Shown: positions 1-9,017, numbered from the stretch's first letter. The stretch: DNA of 64,000 nt from Gluconobacter kondonii (GCF_002723995.1 NZ_BEWP01000001.1:434001-498000); one strand, 5' to 3'. Program-made: numbers and translations. Notes: generated by a model not told the origin, from the letters alone.

Positions 1-694
1 TGCCGTCCGGCAGCGTCTGGACATGCCAGCCATAGGCTTCAAAACGCTTGCCCACATTTTCCGTGAAGGCCAGATCCGTCGACCCTTCGATGGAGATCTG
101 ATTGGAATCATAGATCCAGGTCAGGTTCCCAAGTGCGAGATGGCCAGCGGTGGACGCGGCTTCCGAAGCCACACCTTCCATCATGTCGCCATCACCACAG
201 AACACCGTGACGTGATAGTCGAACAGTTTGAAGCCCGGGCGATCATAGCGCGCGGACATCCATTTCTGCGCGATCGCCATACCGACGGAATTGCCGCAAC
301 CCTGTCCGAGCGGACCGGTCGTGGTTTCTACACCAGCGGTAAAGCGGTATTCCGGATGACCCGGCGTCTTGGAGTTCAGCTGACGGAACTGCGAGAGATC
401 CTCGACAGTGAGGGACGGCGCATCAACGACCTTGCCATCCTGAATATCCTTCACGCCTGTGAGGAACAGGGTGGAGTACAGCAGCATCGACGCGTGACCG
501 ACCGAAAGCACGAAACGGTCACGGGCAGGCCAGCACGGATCGGCCGGATCGTATTTCAGATCATGCTGCCAGACCGCATACATCGCGGGGGCGAGGGCCA
601 TGGCCGTGCCGGGATGGCCGGAATTGGCGCGCTCGACACCTTCCATCGAAAGAGTGCGGATCGTATTGATGGTGAGCTGAGGAAGCGTACTCAT
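1..694 (-). CDS. tkt: Transketolase, N-terminal 231 residues (3' end outside window)
   Basis: Thiamine-diphosphate enzyme of the pentose phosphate pathway that moves two-carbon ketol units between sugar phosphates. Only the first 231 codons are present and the gene runs off the left edge. Visible family motifs are SGHPG (residues 25-29), GPLGQG (127-132), the cofactor-binding GDGD (167-170) and the DSNQISIEG loop (196-204). The start ATG gives MSTLPQLTINTIRTLSMEGV, a typical transketolase N-terminus. It diverges from the hydrolase gene at 817. In acetic acid bacteria the pentose phosphate pathway is the main sugar route, which is family knowledge and not visible here. Confidence 0.96.
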   Translation of the reverse strand, partial: MSTLPQLTINTIRTLSMEGVERANSGHPGTAMALAPAMYAVWQHDLKYDPADPCWPARDRFVLSVGHASMLLYSTLFLTGVKDIQDGKVVDAPSLTVEDLSQFRQLNSKTPGHPEYRFTAGVETTTGPLGQGCGNSVGMAIAQKWMSARYDRPGFKLFDYHVTVFCGDGDMMEGVASEAASTAGHLALGNLTWIYDSNQISIEGSTDLAFTENVGKRFEAYGWHVQTLPDG

Positions 695-816
695 CGGAAT
701 GGGATCTCCGGCTTGTGACTGACAGGAAGAAACGCAACGATATCTTCCATACCTTCTGCTGCCACGGCATGACGCGAAGTCGCGACAGACGCAATGGCTG
801 ATCGGTAAACCATATT

Positions 817-1836
817 GTGAAACACGCTCTTGTGCTTGAAGACAACCTGCCACACTTCGACGGTCGTCATTACCGAAACCCCGAAGAATGGCGCCCGGAC
901 GAGGCGCGAACGGCCCGCAGTCCCTCGCAGCGGATCGGGAACATCTTCCGCTGGCAGATGGGCCTCAGGCCACGCTGGCCGGATGCCCTTCCCCCGCAGA
1001 AAACCTACGATCAGGTCGCGCCTGCTCCGGGGGAATGCTGTGTCACGTTTGTCGGTCATGCGACCGTTCTGCTCCAGTTTGGCCGTGCAGGACGCGCGCC
1101 TCTGCGGATCATCACAGATCCGGTCTTTTCCGAACGCTGCTCCCCCTTCCGCAGTTTCGGTCCCCGCCGCGTCTGCCCGTCCGGCATCGCGCTGGATGCT
1201 CTTCCCCGCATCGACATCATCCTCGTCTCGCACTGCCATTACGACCACATGGACCTTCCGAGCCTGCGGGCGCTGGCCAAACGTGACGATCCGCTCTGCA
1301 TTTCCCTCCCGGGCAACCGTCGCCACCTGAAAAAGGCCGCTCTTCCGCGCATCGTCGAACTGGACTGGTGGGACGGCACGACCGATGACGGCGCTCACAT
1401 CACAGCCACGCCTGCGCTGCACGGAAGCGCACGCACGCCGTTCGATTCCAACCGCGCGCTCTGGGGTGGCTTCACGATCGAAGCAGATGGCCACACGGTC
1501 TTTTTCGCGGGCGACACGGCCTGGGGCAAACATTTCGACGCGATCCACCGTCGCTGGCCGGATATCGACCTCGCCATCCTGCCCATCGGGGCCTACGAGC
1601 CGCGCAACCTGATGCGCCGCGTTCACATGTCCCCCGAAGAGGCGCTCATGGCTTTCGATACGCTCAAAGCGAAACGGGGCCTGCCGATCCATTTCGGCAC
1701 GTTCCAACTCACCGACGAGGCCATTCTGGAACCACCCACCCGTCTGGAGTTCGCCTGCCGACCCGCTGGCCGTCCTTTCCGGGCGCTGGAAAACGGTGAA
1801 AGCCTCACCCTTCCGCCAGCTGACACAAAAAGCTAA
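817..1836 (+). CDS. Metallo-beta-lactamase-fold hydrolase (NAPE-PLD/RomA-like)
   Basis: 339-residue metal-dependent hydrolase. The zinc-binding motif SHCHYDHMD lies at residues 138-146; further candidate ligands are the His after PAL (about 200), the Asp of FFAGDTAWG and the His of PIHFGTF near the C-terminus. Overall organisation (the N-terminal NPEEW-type region, then FVGHATVLLQ, then the HxHxDH loop) resembles the family of N-acyl-phosphatidylethanolamine phospholipase D and UlaG/RomA-like proteins. Substrate is unknown. The start is a GTG with no clear Shine-Dalgarno; another in-frame GTG lies at 832. There is no signal peptide, so it is probably cytoplasmic. Confidence 0.88.
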   Translation: MKHALVLEDNLPHFDGRHYRNPEEWRPDEARTARSPSQRIGNIFRWQMGLRPRWPDALPPQKTYDQVAPAPGECCVTFVGHATVLLQFGRAGRAPLRIITDPVFSERCSPFRSFGPRRVCPSGIALDALPRIDIILVSHCHYDHMDLPSLRALAKRDDPLCISLPGNRRHLKKAALPRIVELDWWDGTTDDGAHITATPALHGSARTPFDSNRALWGGFTIEADGHTVFFAGDTAWGKHFDAIHRRWPDIDLAILPIGAYEPRNLMRRVHMSPEEALMAFDTLKAKRGLPIHFGTFQLTDEAILEPPTRLEFACRPAGRPFRALENGESLTLPPADTKS

Positions 1837-1889
1837 ACTGCCCTCCGACATCCCTTCCCCGGATTTTCTGTCATCGGGGACACCGCCAT

Positions 1890-2402
1890 GTGGAAACCGT
1901 CATGAACGCCCAGAACGTCACTTTCACGTCAGACCAGATCACCGCCCTGTTCATCGACGCGGCCCGTGAAGGCGATACCGACCTCCTGACCCAGTTTCTG
2001 GATGCCGGCATGGCCATCGATACGCCGGACAGCCGTGGCTATACCGCCCTGATCGTCGCCACCTACAACGGCCACACGGACGCCACGCGCCTGCTGCTGG
2101 ATCGCGGGGCCGACACGGAAGCCACCGATCTCAAGGGAGCCACCGCACTTTCGGGCGTCGCGTTCAAGGGCCTGACCGAGATCGCGTCACTTCTGCTCGA
2201 TCATGGCGCCGAAGTGGATCACGCCAATCATGCCGGTCGCACACCGCTGATGTTTTCCATCATGTTCAACCGCGAAGACATGGCGAAAAAGCTTCTTGCC
2301 GCCGGAGCAAACCCGGACCTGAAGGATGCGGACGGCGTTTCCGCCCGTGATCTGGCCGAACGCCAGTTCATGACCGGCCTGTTCGCCGGAGCGTCCGCAT
2401 GA
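1890..2402 (+). CDS. Ankyrin repeat protein
   Basis: 170-residue protein made of about four ankyrin repeats: LFIDAAREGDTDLL, GYTALIVATYNGHTDATRLLL, GATALSGVAFKGLTEIASLLL and GRTPLMFSIMFNREDMAKKLL, followed by a capping segment. Such proteins are protein-binding scaffolds; no partner can be named. The GTG at 1890 has GGGGA about nine bases upstream; an alternative ATG is at 1902. Its stop codon overlaps the hisC start (ATGA at 2399-2402), so the two are probably translationally coupled. No signal peptide is seen. Confidence 0.9.
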   Translation: METVMNAQNVTFTSDQITALFIDAAREGDTDLLTQFLDAGMAIDTPDSRGYTALIVATYNGHTDATRLLLDRGADTEATDLKGATALSGVAFKGLTEIASLLLDHGAEVDHANHAGRTPLMFSIMFNREDMAKKLLAAGANPDLKDADGVSARDLAERQFMTGLFAGASA

Positions 2403-3466
2403 GTCGTTTCTGGAACCGTAGGGTTCAGGATCTGCACCCCTATGTGCCGGGCGAACAGCCCAGACTCGCGGACCTGCTGAAGCTCAATACGAACGAGTCC
2501 CCCTACGGTCCGAGCCCGAAAGTGCTTGAGGCCATCCGGGACGTGGCCTCCGACGATCTGCGTCTCTATCCCGACCCGACGGCAGCAGACCTGCGGGACA
2601 CAATCGCCACCCGGTTCGGCACCACCGCCGATCGCGTTTTCGTCGGCAATGGCTCCGACGAAGTTCTGGCCCATGCCTTCCGCGCGCTGTTCCACGACGA
2701 TGCGCCGGTCCTGTTCTCGGATGTGACCTACGGTTTTTATCCGGTCTATTGCGGCCTGTTCGACCAGCCGTTCCGCCACATCCCGCTCAATGACGATTTC
2801 ACGATCGACATCGACTCCTACACTGGCGACTGCGGCGGAATCGCCGTCGCCAACCCGAATGCCAATACGGGAATCGCCCTGTCGCTCGAGCAGATCGAAA
2901 CCCTCCTCAAGCGCCATCCGGACCGGACCGTCATCATTGACGAGGCCTACGTCGATTTCGGTGCCCAGTCCGCCATTGAACTGACACATCGTCATGACAA
3001 TCTTCTGGTCGTCCAGACGCTCTCAAAGTCCTACGCTCTGGCAGGACTGCGTGTGGGCTTTGCGATCGGTTCTCCGGAACTGATCGAGGGTCTTATCCGC
3101 GTCAAGGACAGTTTCAATTCCTACCCCCTCTCCCGCCCGGCACAGGCCGGGGCCATCGCCGCGATCCAGGATACCGACTGGCTCGCAGACATCACGGCCC
3201 GCCTCGTTGCAAGCCGTGACCGGCTGGTTCCGCAACTGCAAAATCTTGGCTTCCAAGTCCTGCCATCCTGTGCCAATTTCATCCTTGTGCACCACCCGGA
3301 GCACAAGGCCGGAGCCATCGCCGCAGCCCTGCGCGAGCGTGCGATCCTTGTCCGGCACCTCTCCACCCCGCGCATCCAGGACTGGCTGCGTATCTCGATC
3401 GGAACGGACGACGCCTGCACCCGCCTGACTGACGTTTTGCGGGACATCCTCTCCTCCCGATCCTGA
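2399..3466 (+). CDS. hisC: Histidinol-phosphate aminotransferase
   Basis: 355-residue PLP enzyme of fold type I that transaminates imidazole-acetol phosphate in histidine biosynthesis. The Schiff-base lysine is K210 in TLSKSYALAGLR; NPNANTG (152-158) and DEAYVDF (181-187) are typical family blocks, and the N-terminal LNTNESPYGPSP matches HisC. Length is normal. It overlaps the ankyrin gene by four bases. HisC-type enzymes in alphaproteobacteria often also serve aromatic amino acid transamination, so a dual role is possible (inference). No other his genes are adjacent. Confidence 0.95.
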   Translation: MSRFWNRRVQDLHPYVPGEQPRLADLLKLNTNESPYGPSPKVLEAIRDVASDDLRLYPDPTAADLRDTIATRFGTTADRVFVGNGSDEVLAHAFRALFHDDAPVLFSDVTYGFYPVYCGLFDQPFRHIPLNDDFTIDIDSYTGDCGGIAVANPNANTGIALSLEQIETLLKRHPDRTVIIDEAYVDFGAQSAIELTHRHDNLLVVQTLSKSYALAGLRVGFAIGSPELIEGLIRVKDSFNSYPLSRPAQAGAIAAIQDTDWLADITARLVASRDRLVPQLQNLGFQVLPSCANFILVHHPEHKAGAIAAALRERAILVRHLSTPRIQDWLRISIGTDDACTRLTDVLRDILSSRS

Positions 3467-3609
3467 ATTAACCGGACGGTAATGCTCCGTCCCCCATAAT
3501 CATGAGCCAGACAGGGCCAGACGGGCGCGTTTATGCGCGCTCGATCCCGCCACCCTCCGGGTGGGTGAACGGGAGGCCCATGAATGTTTCATGCGGAAAG
3601 ACCGAATAC

Positions 3610-3885
3610 ATGCGTGCATTTCAGGGACAGATGTCCGACAACCAGCCTATTCGCCGTAATCAGGCCGAAAAGGAAAAGCAGCTTCGGGACCTCAAGGAAA
3701 CGATCGCTTCCATGAAGTCCCACACGTCTCCGACGCTGAAGGAAAGCATTCAGCGCCGCATTCGTGAGCTGGAAACCGAACTGCGCACCATCGCGCGCGA
3801 AAAAGCCGCGAAGGCCGCAAACCCGGACGCCCAGTCCGACCGCCAGCGCCGTCCGCCGCGCCGCAACACGATCCGTTCCATGTAA
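3610..3885 (+). CDS. Small charged coiled-coil protein, unknown function
   Basis: 91-residue protein from the ATG at 3610, which has GGAAAG nine bases upstream. The reading frame is open back to 3502 but that region has no good ribosome site and a Pro/Gly-rich translation; an ATG at 3631 (MSDNQPIRRN) is another candidate. The body is highly charged and predicted helical (EKEKQLRDLKETIASMK, then RIRELETELRTIAREKAAK), with a basic Arg/Pro-rich tail. It could be a nucleic-acid or protein-binding factor, but I do not recognise a family. A strong hairpin follows the stop. Confidence 0.65.
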   Translation: MRAFQGQMSDNQPIRRNQAEKEKQLRDLKETIASMKSHTSPTLKESIQRRIRELETELRTIAREKAAKAANPDAQSDRQRRPPRRNTIRSM

Positions 3886-3894
3886 GGGATGATC

Positions 3895-3938
3895 GCAGAG
3901 AGGCTGGTGTGGAAATTCCTCCGTACCAGCCTCTCTGC
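3895..3938. terminator. Hairpin between convergent genes
   Basis: A perfect 14-bp stem (GCAGAGAGGCTGGT paired with ACCAGCCTCTCTGC, 16-nt loop) lies between the stop of the small charged protein on plus and the end of the glycosyltransferase on minus. There is no clear T-tract on either side, so it may act as a weak bidirectional terminator or as an mRNA 3'-end stabiliser. Confidence 0.6.
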
Positions 3939-3939
3939 T

Positions 3940-4767
3940 TCAAGATGCCTGAACAGCGTCCCCGTGTGTCTCTGACGCCCGGTCCCATGCCGGTCCCATC
4001 AAACGTAGCCTCGTAGGGTGCAGGCCGTCCGTCTCGGTCAGAACGTAATAGGCGGTATATTGTCCGGTCGGTTTTCCCGGACGATCCATCAACGCCTTGA
4101 AAACATTGCGGTCCGCCGTCATCTGCGTTCCATCCCCGACCAAAGGCTGATTCCACATTTCCAGCGCTTCAGGCGCCCGTGTCCGGTCGATCATCAAGCA
4201 GTTTGGGTCCACGAACCCACCATAACTTGCGCGAAAAATCCCACCTCCGATCCCGACCGACTCCCACTGATCCTCACAGATTGGCTTCAGTGTCCGCGGA
4301 TGCACGAACCAGCGCCCTGCCCACGCCCAGTCCTGTCCTTCAATCGCCGCCAACAGAGACGAAAGATGGCCTGGCGCCCACCAGTTATCATCGTCGAGAT
4401 AAGCAATGCGCGGGGCATTCGAAAGCTGGCTGAGTACGCTGCGCAATACGCCGCCGTCTCTCGCCCGCCCGAACCCTCCATGACGCTGTGACGTGGAATA
4501 GCCGGGCCAGAGCACTTCGACGGCCCAGCCCGGTGGCCGCCCTTCGGTCGCGCGTTGAATCAGATCGTCGGCATCGTCACCCGGAGGGCGATCCAGACCA
4601 ATCATGATCTGAACCCTCAGATTTCCCGTCTGCTGAAAAACAGACTGGACCGCCCGGACAATGGTAGGCCTCAGAAGGCTTGGCATGACAACCGCCACAT
4701 CGAAAGGGCGCTGGTCGAGCGTGCCTGGATCAGCGAAAATATGAAGTCCGGGTTTCATGTCCGGCAC
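3940..4767 (-). CDS. Glycosyltransferase, family 2-like
   Basis: 275-residue putative glycosyltransferase with a GT-A-like start (FDVAVVMPSLLRPTIVRAVQ, about residues 22-41) and a DDDN motif at 125-128 (IAYLDDDNWW) as the likely metal and nucleotide-sugar binding DXD site. The later segment WAWAGRWFVHP and the conserved-looking GGFVDPNCLMIDR suit a nucleotide-sugar transferase. No membrane segments are visible, so it is cytosolic or peripherally bound. Donor and acceptor cannot be deduced, and no other polysaccharide genes are adjacent. It diverges from the M29 aminopeptidase gene; only about 70 bases separate the starts. Confidence 0.8.
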   Translation of the reverse strand: MPDMKPGLHIFADPGTLDQRPFDVAVVMPSLLRPTIVRAVQSVFQQTGNLRVQIMIGLDRPPGDDADDLIQRATEGRPPGWAVEVLWPGYSTSQRHGGFGRARDGGVLRSVLSQLSNAPRIAYLDDDNWWAPGHLSSLLAAIEGQDWAWAGRWFVHPRTLKPICEDQWESVGIGGGIFRASYGGFVDPNCLMIDRTRAPEALEMWNQPLVGDGTQMTADRNVFKALMDRPGKPTGQYTAYYVLTETDGLHPTRLRLMGPAWDRASETHGDAVQAS

Positions 4768-4837
4768 GATACTGCGCCCTCAAAGCCCTGTCACCTCACG
4801 CGGTGCTCTCTTGCACTTCAACGCTACAGAGCACACC

Positions 4838-6121
4838 ATGAGGATCAGAATGATCACTGCGAAAGAGTCCAACGTGTCCGCTTCCTCCACCTTTTCGCAC
4901 GAACAGCTGCTCGACCGCTTGGGCGAGGTCGCCGTCCGCGTTGGCCTGAACATCTCGCCGGGCCAGCAGCTCCTCATTACCGCGCCACTCACCGCCGTTG
5001 CGCTTGTCCGACGCGTCACGGAACATGCTTACAAGGCCGGCGCCTCACTGGTGACGACCCTATACGCGGATGATGAAACCACGCTCGCACGTTTCATCCA
5101 CGCCCCGGACGACGCCTTCGACGTCGCTCCGACATGGCTGGCCGAGGGTATGGCGCGCGCGTTCCGCGAAGGCGCAGCCCGCATGGCCATCACCGGCGCC
5201 AACCCGACGCTGCTCAAAGGACAGGACCCCGAACGCATCGCACGCGCCAACCGCGCCAGTTCCAAGGCAAACCGCCCGGCGATGGAAATCATCACCCAGT
5301 TCGCCGTGAACTGGAACATCATCGCATGCGCCACACCAGCCTGGGCCGAACAGGTCTTCCCGGACCTCCCCCCGGAAGACGCCCTCGCAGCCTTGTGGGA
5401 CGGTATCTTCAAAGCATCTCGCGTGGACGTGGCCGATCCTGTCGCCGAGTGGAAAGCCCATAACGCCGCCCTGCATGCCCGGGCGAAATTCATGAACGAC
5501 AGCCGCTTCGATGCCCTGCATTTCAGCGGCCCCGGGACGGATCTGACGGTCGGCCTTGCGGACGGACATCTCTGGGCAGGCGGTTCAGAAAAATCGGGAA
5601 ATGGCATCGTCTGCAACCCGAATATCCCGACCGAGGAAATCTTCACGACCCCGCATCGCAGCAAGGTCAACGGGCGCGTCAGCAGCACCAAGCCGCTGTT
5701 CCATCAGGGAACTCTGATCGATGAAATCTCGGTGCGTTTTGAAAACGGCCGTATTGTCGAAGCAACCGCCAGTCAGGGCGAGGACGTGCTCAAGCGTATC
5801 CTCGATACCGATGAAGGCGCGGCACGGATTGGCGAAGTCGCCCTCGTACCGCATTCCTCGCCCATATCGGCCAGCAAGATCCTGTATCGGAACACGCTGT
5901 TCGATGAGAATGCGTCCAGCCATATCGCGCTCGGCCAAGCCTACACGAAATGCATGGTCGATATCGAAGGTCTGACGCCGGACGAACTTCTGGAACGGGG
6001 CGTCAACGACTCCCTTATTCATATCGACTGGATGATCGGTTCGGACAAAATTGATCTTGATGGCCTCAAGAACGGCAACCGCGTGCCGCTGATGCGCGCT
6101 GGAGAATGGGTGCAGGTATGA
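4838..6121 (+). CDS. M29 family aminopeptidase
   Basis: Metal-dependent exopeptidase related to aminopeptidase T, S and PepS. The block NPNIPTEEIFTTPHRSKVNG is the M29 signature with metal-binding Glu; later HIALGQAY and LIHIDWMIGS supply the conserved His/Tyr and His-x-Asp ligands. The open frame extends upstream to 4757, but that would enter the divergent gene, so I use the ATG at 4838 (MRIRMITAKES). A GTG at 4874 (MSASSTFSHEQLLDRLGE) with AAAGAG just upstream is a strong alternative and better fits the family N-terminus. Its stop overlaps the next start by ATGA. Confidence 0.92.
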   Translation: MRIRMITAKESNVSASSTFSHEQLLDRLGEVAVRVGLNISPGQQLLITAPLTAVALVRRVTEHAYKAGASLVTTLYADDETTLARFIHAPDDAFDVAPTWLAEGMARAFREGAARMAITGANPTLLKGQDPERIARANRASSKANRPAMEIITQFAVNWNIIACATPAWAEQVFPDLPPEDALAALWDGIFKASRVDVADPVAEWKAHNAALHARAKFMNDSRFDALHFSGPGTDLTVGLADGHLWAGGSEKSGNGIVCNPNIPTEEIFTTPHRSKVNGRVSSTKPLFHQGTLIDEISVRFENGRIVEATASQGEDVLKRILDTDEGAARIGEVALVPHSSPISASKILYRNTLFDENASSHIALGQAYTKCMVDIEGLTPDELLERGVNDSLIHIDWMIGSDKIDLDGLKNGNRVPLMRAGEWVQV

Positions 6122-6678
6122 CGTCTTTCCGCATGACAGGCCTTACGGGCCTTTTCGTCTCTGTCGCGATGCTGCCTCTGGCCGCACAGGCACAGTCTTA
6201 TCCGCAAGCCGGCTACCCTGCTCAGGGGGGCACCACAAGCCAGACCCAAATCGACGGAAGTGTGCCGCTTCAGGGAACTCCGCAGCAGACTCCTCAGATT
6301 CCGCCGCAGGTCCGTGCCGATATGGAGCACGCCATGCAATACCCCCTGCCGCCAGACTTCATGACCCGTGCGGCAGCAACGATCGCAGAGCTTCAGGCCC
6401 GCAACATCCAGCCCCCCAACTCGCACGGCGCAGGACTGGCCGAGACAATCAGCCGCATCAGCCAGATTCCCGGACTTGCGCCTGTCCTGCAAAGCCACGG
6501 CTTTACGCCTGAAAGCTTCGTGATGGGCATGACGACCTTCGGCATGACCCTTGCCGCCAGCAACGGCCAGCTTCCAGCCGGAATGCCAAGCCCCAATCCC
6601 GCCAATGTCGCGCTTTTCAAAGCGCAACCCCAACAGGTTACGGCCCTGATGCAGGCCATGGGCAATCCACCCCATTGA
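6118..6678 (+). CDS. Secreted protein of unknown function
   Basis: 186-residue protein whose start overlaps the aminopeptidase stop (ATGA), so the pair is probably cotranscribed. It begins with a clear Sec signal peptide (MTSFRMTGLTGLFVSVAMLPLAAQAQ in outline, cleavage near residue 26), followed by a Pro/Gln-rich linker and a folded C-terminal region of about 120 residues rich in Met, Ala and Pro (PLPPDFMTRAAATIAEL, GFTPESFVMGMTTFGM). Likely periplasmic. No family is recognised. A hairpin follows the stop. Confidence 0.8.
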   Translation: MTSFRMTGLTGLFVSVAMLPLAAQAQSYPQAGYPAQGGTTSQTQIDGSVPLQGTPQQTPQIPPQVRADMEHAMQYPLPPDFMTRAAATIAELQARNIQPPNSHGAGLAETISRISQIPGLAPVLQSHGFTPESFVMGMTTFGMTLAASNGQLPAGMPSPNPANVALFKAQPQQVTALMQAMGNPPH

Positions 6679-6688
6679 ATACGAAACC

Positions 6689-6721
6689 GCGGCCATGCTT
6701 CCAGCAGGATGGCATGGCCGC
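6689..6721 (+). terminator. Hairpin after the aminopeptidase pair
   Basis: A 10-bp perfect stem GCGGCCATGC / GCATGGCCGC with a 13-nt loop begins eleven bases after the stop of the secreted protein. The following bases are TTCAG, so the T-tract is poor; termination or transcript stabilisation are both possible. Confidence 0.5.
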
Positions 6722-6744
6722 TTCAGTCTCCGAAAAAGATCCGA

Positions 6745-7167
6745 ATGCCCATCAAACTAGACCCCGCACTCCTCCCTGCCCTGAATATCCTTGGCATGGC
6801 CCAGTCCGGCGCCCTTTTGCGTGCTGAACGGGAGACACCATCAGATGGTATTCCCGCCTTCGTCACCCTAGCAGGCTGGGATGAACTCGCAGCGACACAT
6901 GCTGCAAACCACGATGCTCCTCACAATGTGCTTCTTCCGGCACTCGAAAAAGCTGTCGCCCGTATTCTAACTCACGCTGCCCAAAACGCGTCGCAGACGG
7001 GTGAAATGACGCCTGTCATCACGATTCAAAGCGATCTTTTTCCCAGCGACCCTGATCTGGTTCTGGCATTCGTCCGTGATAGCACCCATCCCGTAGCCTG
7101 CGCCCTGATTGGCACAGCCACGCAGATCGAGGCAGCACTCCGTGGGCGGGACGCTGCTCAGGACTGA
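6745..7167 (+). CDS. Hypothetical protein next to fliJ
   Basis: 140-residue soluble protein from the ATG at 6745 (MPIKLDPALLPALNIL); the frame opens at 6709, but that overlaps the preceding hairpin. It is rich in Ala and Leu and has two conserved-looking blocks, GIPAFVTLAGWDELAATHA and SDPDLVLAFVRDSTHPVACALIG. No family is recognised. Its 3' end overlaps the 3' end of the convergent fliJ-like gene by ten bases. Confidence 0.65.
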   Translation: MPIKLDPALLPALNILGMAQSGALLRAERETPSDGIPAFVTLAGWDELAATHAANHDAPHNVLLPALEKAVARILTHAAQNASQTGEMTPVITIQSDLFPSDPDLVLAFVRDSTHPVACALIGTATQIEAALRGRDAAQD

Positions 7168-7583
7168 CTGAACTGGCGAATGGCCAGTTCATCCAGCGCA
7201 TTCTGTTCTTTTTTGAGTTCCGCCTGCCGTTCTTCTTCCTGCCGCTCCTCTTTCAGAGTTTTAACGGCTTCCATAGCAGCTCTCGCGATAATCAGTGCCG
7301 AGCGCACGGTTTCTCGATCCAGCGCGGCTTCGCGGCAACGCGCCTGCGCTTCCGTAACAGCCTTGCGCCCCGCAGGAAGCCAACGGCTGAAGGCTTCCAC
7401 AGCACCATCCCCCGCTGTTGGACTGGAGGCGATCCGCTGTTCACTCAGGATTTCTTCCTGAGCTGCCGACAGCTTTTCTTCAGCGGCTGCCTCACGCGCG
7501 ACGGCCTCTGCGAAACTTCTTTCAACAAGATCAAGTTCCTGTGCACGCAGGGCGATGAGAGTATCGAGGGGTGACTGTTCCAT
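7158..7583 (-). CDS. fliJ: FliJ-like flagellar export protein
   Basis: 141-residue, almost wholly helical protein lying directly downstream of fliI. Heptad-rich segments such as LDLVERSFAEAVAREAAAEEKL and TLKEERQEEERQAELKKEQ indicate a coiled coil, as in FliJ, the stalk-like chaperone that joins the FliI ATPase to the FlhA export gate. FliJ sequences diverge strongly, so the assignment rests on position and coiled-coil nature. The ATG at 7583 (MEQSPLDTL) has AAGGA nine bases upstream; an earlier ATG at 7607 would overlap the fliI end. Confidence 0.78.
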   Translation of the reverse strand: MEQSPLDTLIALRAQELDLVERSFAEAVAREAAAEEKLSAAQEEILSEQRIASSPTAGDGAVEAFSRWLPAGRKAVTEAQARCREAALDRETVRSALIIARAAMEAVKTLKEERQEEERQAELKKEQNALDELAIRQFSQS

Positions 7584-7596
7584 CCTGAAGAATCCT

Positions 7597-8955
7597 TCAT
7601 GCCGCATTCAAAGGAGTGGTTTGCGGAATTGTCTGCATAATTTGTGCGAGCTGTTCAAAAGCCTCTGCACGTGTGGATCGCTCGTTGCGCCCCTGAAACA
7701 GGAACTGGTTCAACCTGGGCATCAATGCGATAGCCTCGTCAACCTCACGATCCGTGCCTGACTTGTAAGCGCCAAGCCGGATCATATCCGCCATACGCTG
7801 ATAGGTCGCCATTGCTGAGCGCGCGCGTTGAGTAAGGGCGTTTTCCTCAGAGGAATTGCACCCCGGAACCGCCCGGGACAGAGAGCGCAAAACATCAATC
7901 GCGGGATAACGTCCCTGTTCGCCAATCTTGCGATCCAGAATGATATGGCCATCCAGAATACCGCGCACCGCATCCGCAACCGGCTCGTTCTGATCGTCGC
8001 CCTCTACCAGAACGGTGAAGAGAGCCGTAATCATCCCCTGATCGGGGTATCCCGGCCCTGCGCGCTCCAGAAGTCGAGGCAGTTCGGCAAACACGGAAGG
8101 CGGATAGCCACGCGTTGCAGGAGGCTCACCCGCAGAGAGACCGATTTCACGCAACGCCATGCAAAACCGCGTCACACTATCCATCAGAAGCAGAACCGAC
8201 TTACCCTGATCCCTGAAATACTCTGCAATTGTCATGGCAGACAGGGCTGCCTCACGACGCATTAGCGGAGGTGAATCCGATGTTGCGATCACAAGAACGC
8301 TCCGGGCCAATCCTTCGGGGCCAAGATCGTCCTCAATAAACTCACGAACCTCACGTCCACGCTCCCCCACGAGCGAAATCACGGCGACATCACACTCCGC
8401 TCCTCGCGCAAGCATGGAAAGCAGTGTCGATTTCCCAACACCCGATCCGGCAAACAGTCCAAGTCTCTGGCCGCAACGAGATGTTGTGAACGCATCCAGA
8501 GCCCGTACCCCAAGATCCATCCGCTCTCCCAAGCGTGCCCGACTTGCCGCGTTAGGCGGAGAGCACTGAATCGCTTGGCGTGAAGTTGAAGGCAGCAAAG
8601 GCCCTTTTCCATCAATCGGCTGCCCTAACGGATCCACCACTCGTCCAAGCCAGCTTGAATTAATACTCAAGCCACCATCATGACGATTGAGAGGCACCCG
8701 AGCCTCACAACCCGGACCAATACCGTCCAGCGCGCCGAAAGACATTAACCGTGCAGCGTTGCCTTGAAATCCCACAACCTCAGATTGTACCACCCGACCA
8801 TCACGAGCCATAACCGCGACTCGATCTCCAATCGTGATGAATCTCTCGAGTCCAACGACGGTTATGCAAAGGCCAACAACGTCCTTCACGCTTCCCCTAA
8901 CCCAGTCACAACTGAGGTTTGAGAGCATTTCAAGCAGTCTGGCGTAATTGCTCAT
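7597..8955 (-). CDS. fliI: Flagellum-specific ATPase of the type III export apparatus
   Basis: About 452-residue F1-beta-like ATPase that energises export of flagellar subunits. The P-loop GLFAGSGVGKST is at residues 166-177, Walker B VLLLMDS ends at about 260, and the FliI/YscN block GEPPATRGYPPSVFAELPRLLERAG follows. The ATG at 8955 (MSNYARLLEMLSNL) gives the usual family length; a GTG at 9000 would add 15 basic residues. It diverges from ctrA, and a perfect CtrA box sits in the shared promoter region, which suggests CtrA control of fliI-fliJ. No other flagellar genes are in the window. Confidence 0.95.
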   Translation of the reverse strand: MSNYARLLEMLSNLSCDWVRGSVKDVVGLCITVVGLERFITIGDRVAVMARDGRVVQSEVVGFQGNAARLMSFGALDGIGPGCEARVPLNRHDGGLSINSSWLGRVVDPLGQPIDGKGPLLPSTSRQAIQCSPPNAASRARLGERMDLGVRALDAFTTSRCGQRLGLFAGSGVGKSTLLSMLARGAECDVAVISLVGERGREVREFIEDDLGPEGLARSVLVIATSDSPPLMRREAALSAMTIAEYFRDQGKSVLLLMDSVTRFCMALREIGLSAGEPPATRGYPPSVFAELPRLLERAGPGYPDQGMITALFTVLVEGDDQNEPVADAVRGILDGHIILDRKIGEQGRYPAIDVLRSLSRAVPGCNSSEENALTQRARSAMATYQRMADMIRLGAYKSGTDREVDEAIALMPRLNQFLFQGRNERSTRAEAFEQLAQIMQTIPQTTPLNAA

Positions 8956-9017
8956 AGCAACAGTTTTTGACCGTTTTCTGCGGGTTGTTTCAACTTTCAC
9001 ACCCTACAACCGCATAG

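Noticed and set aside
691-1851. 386-codon minus frame over the metallo-hydrolase
   Set aside because: The plus frame has the full SHCHYDH motif; the minus one has none.
3468-3482. TTAA-N7-GTAA after hisC
   Set aside because: One mismatch and located at a gene end with GC-rich spacer; most likely chance.
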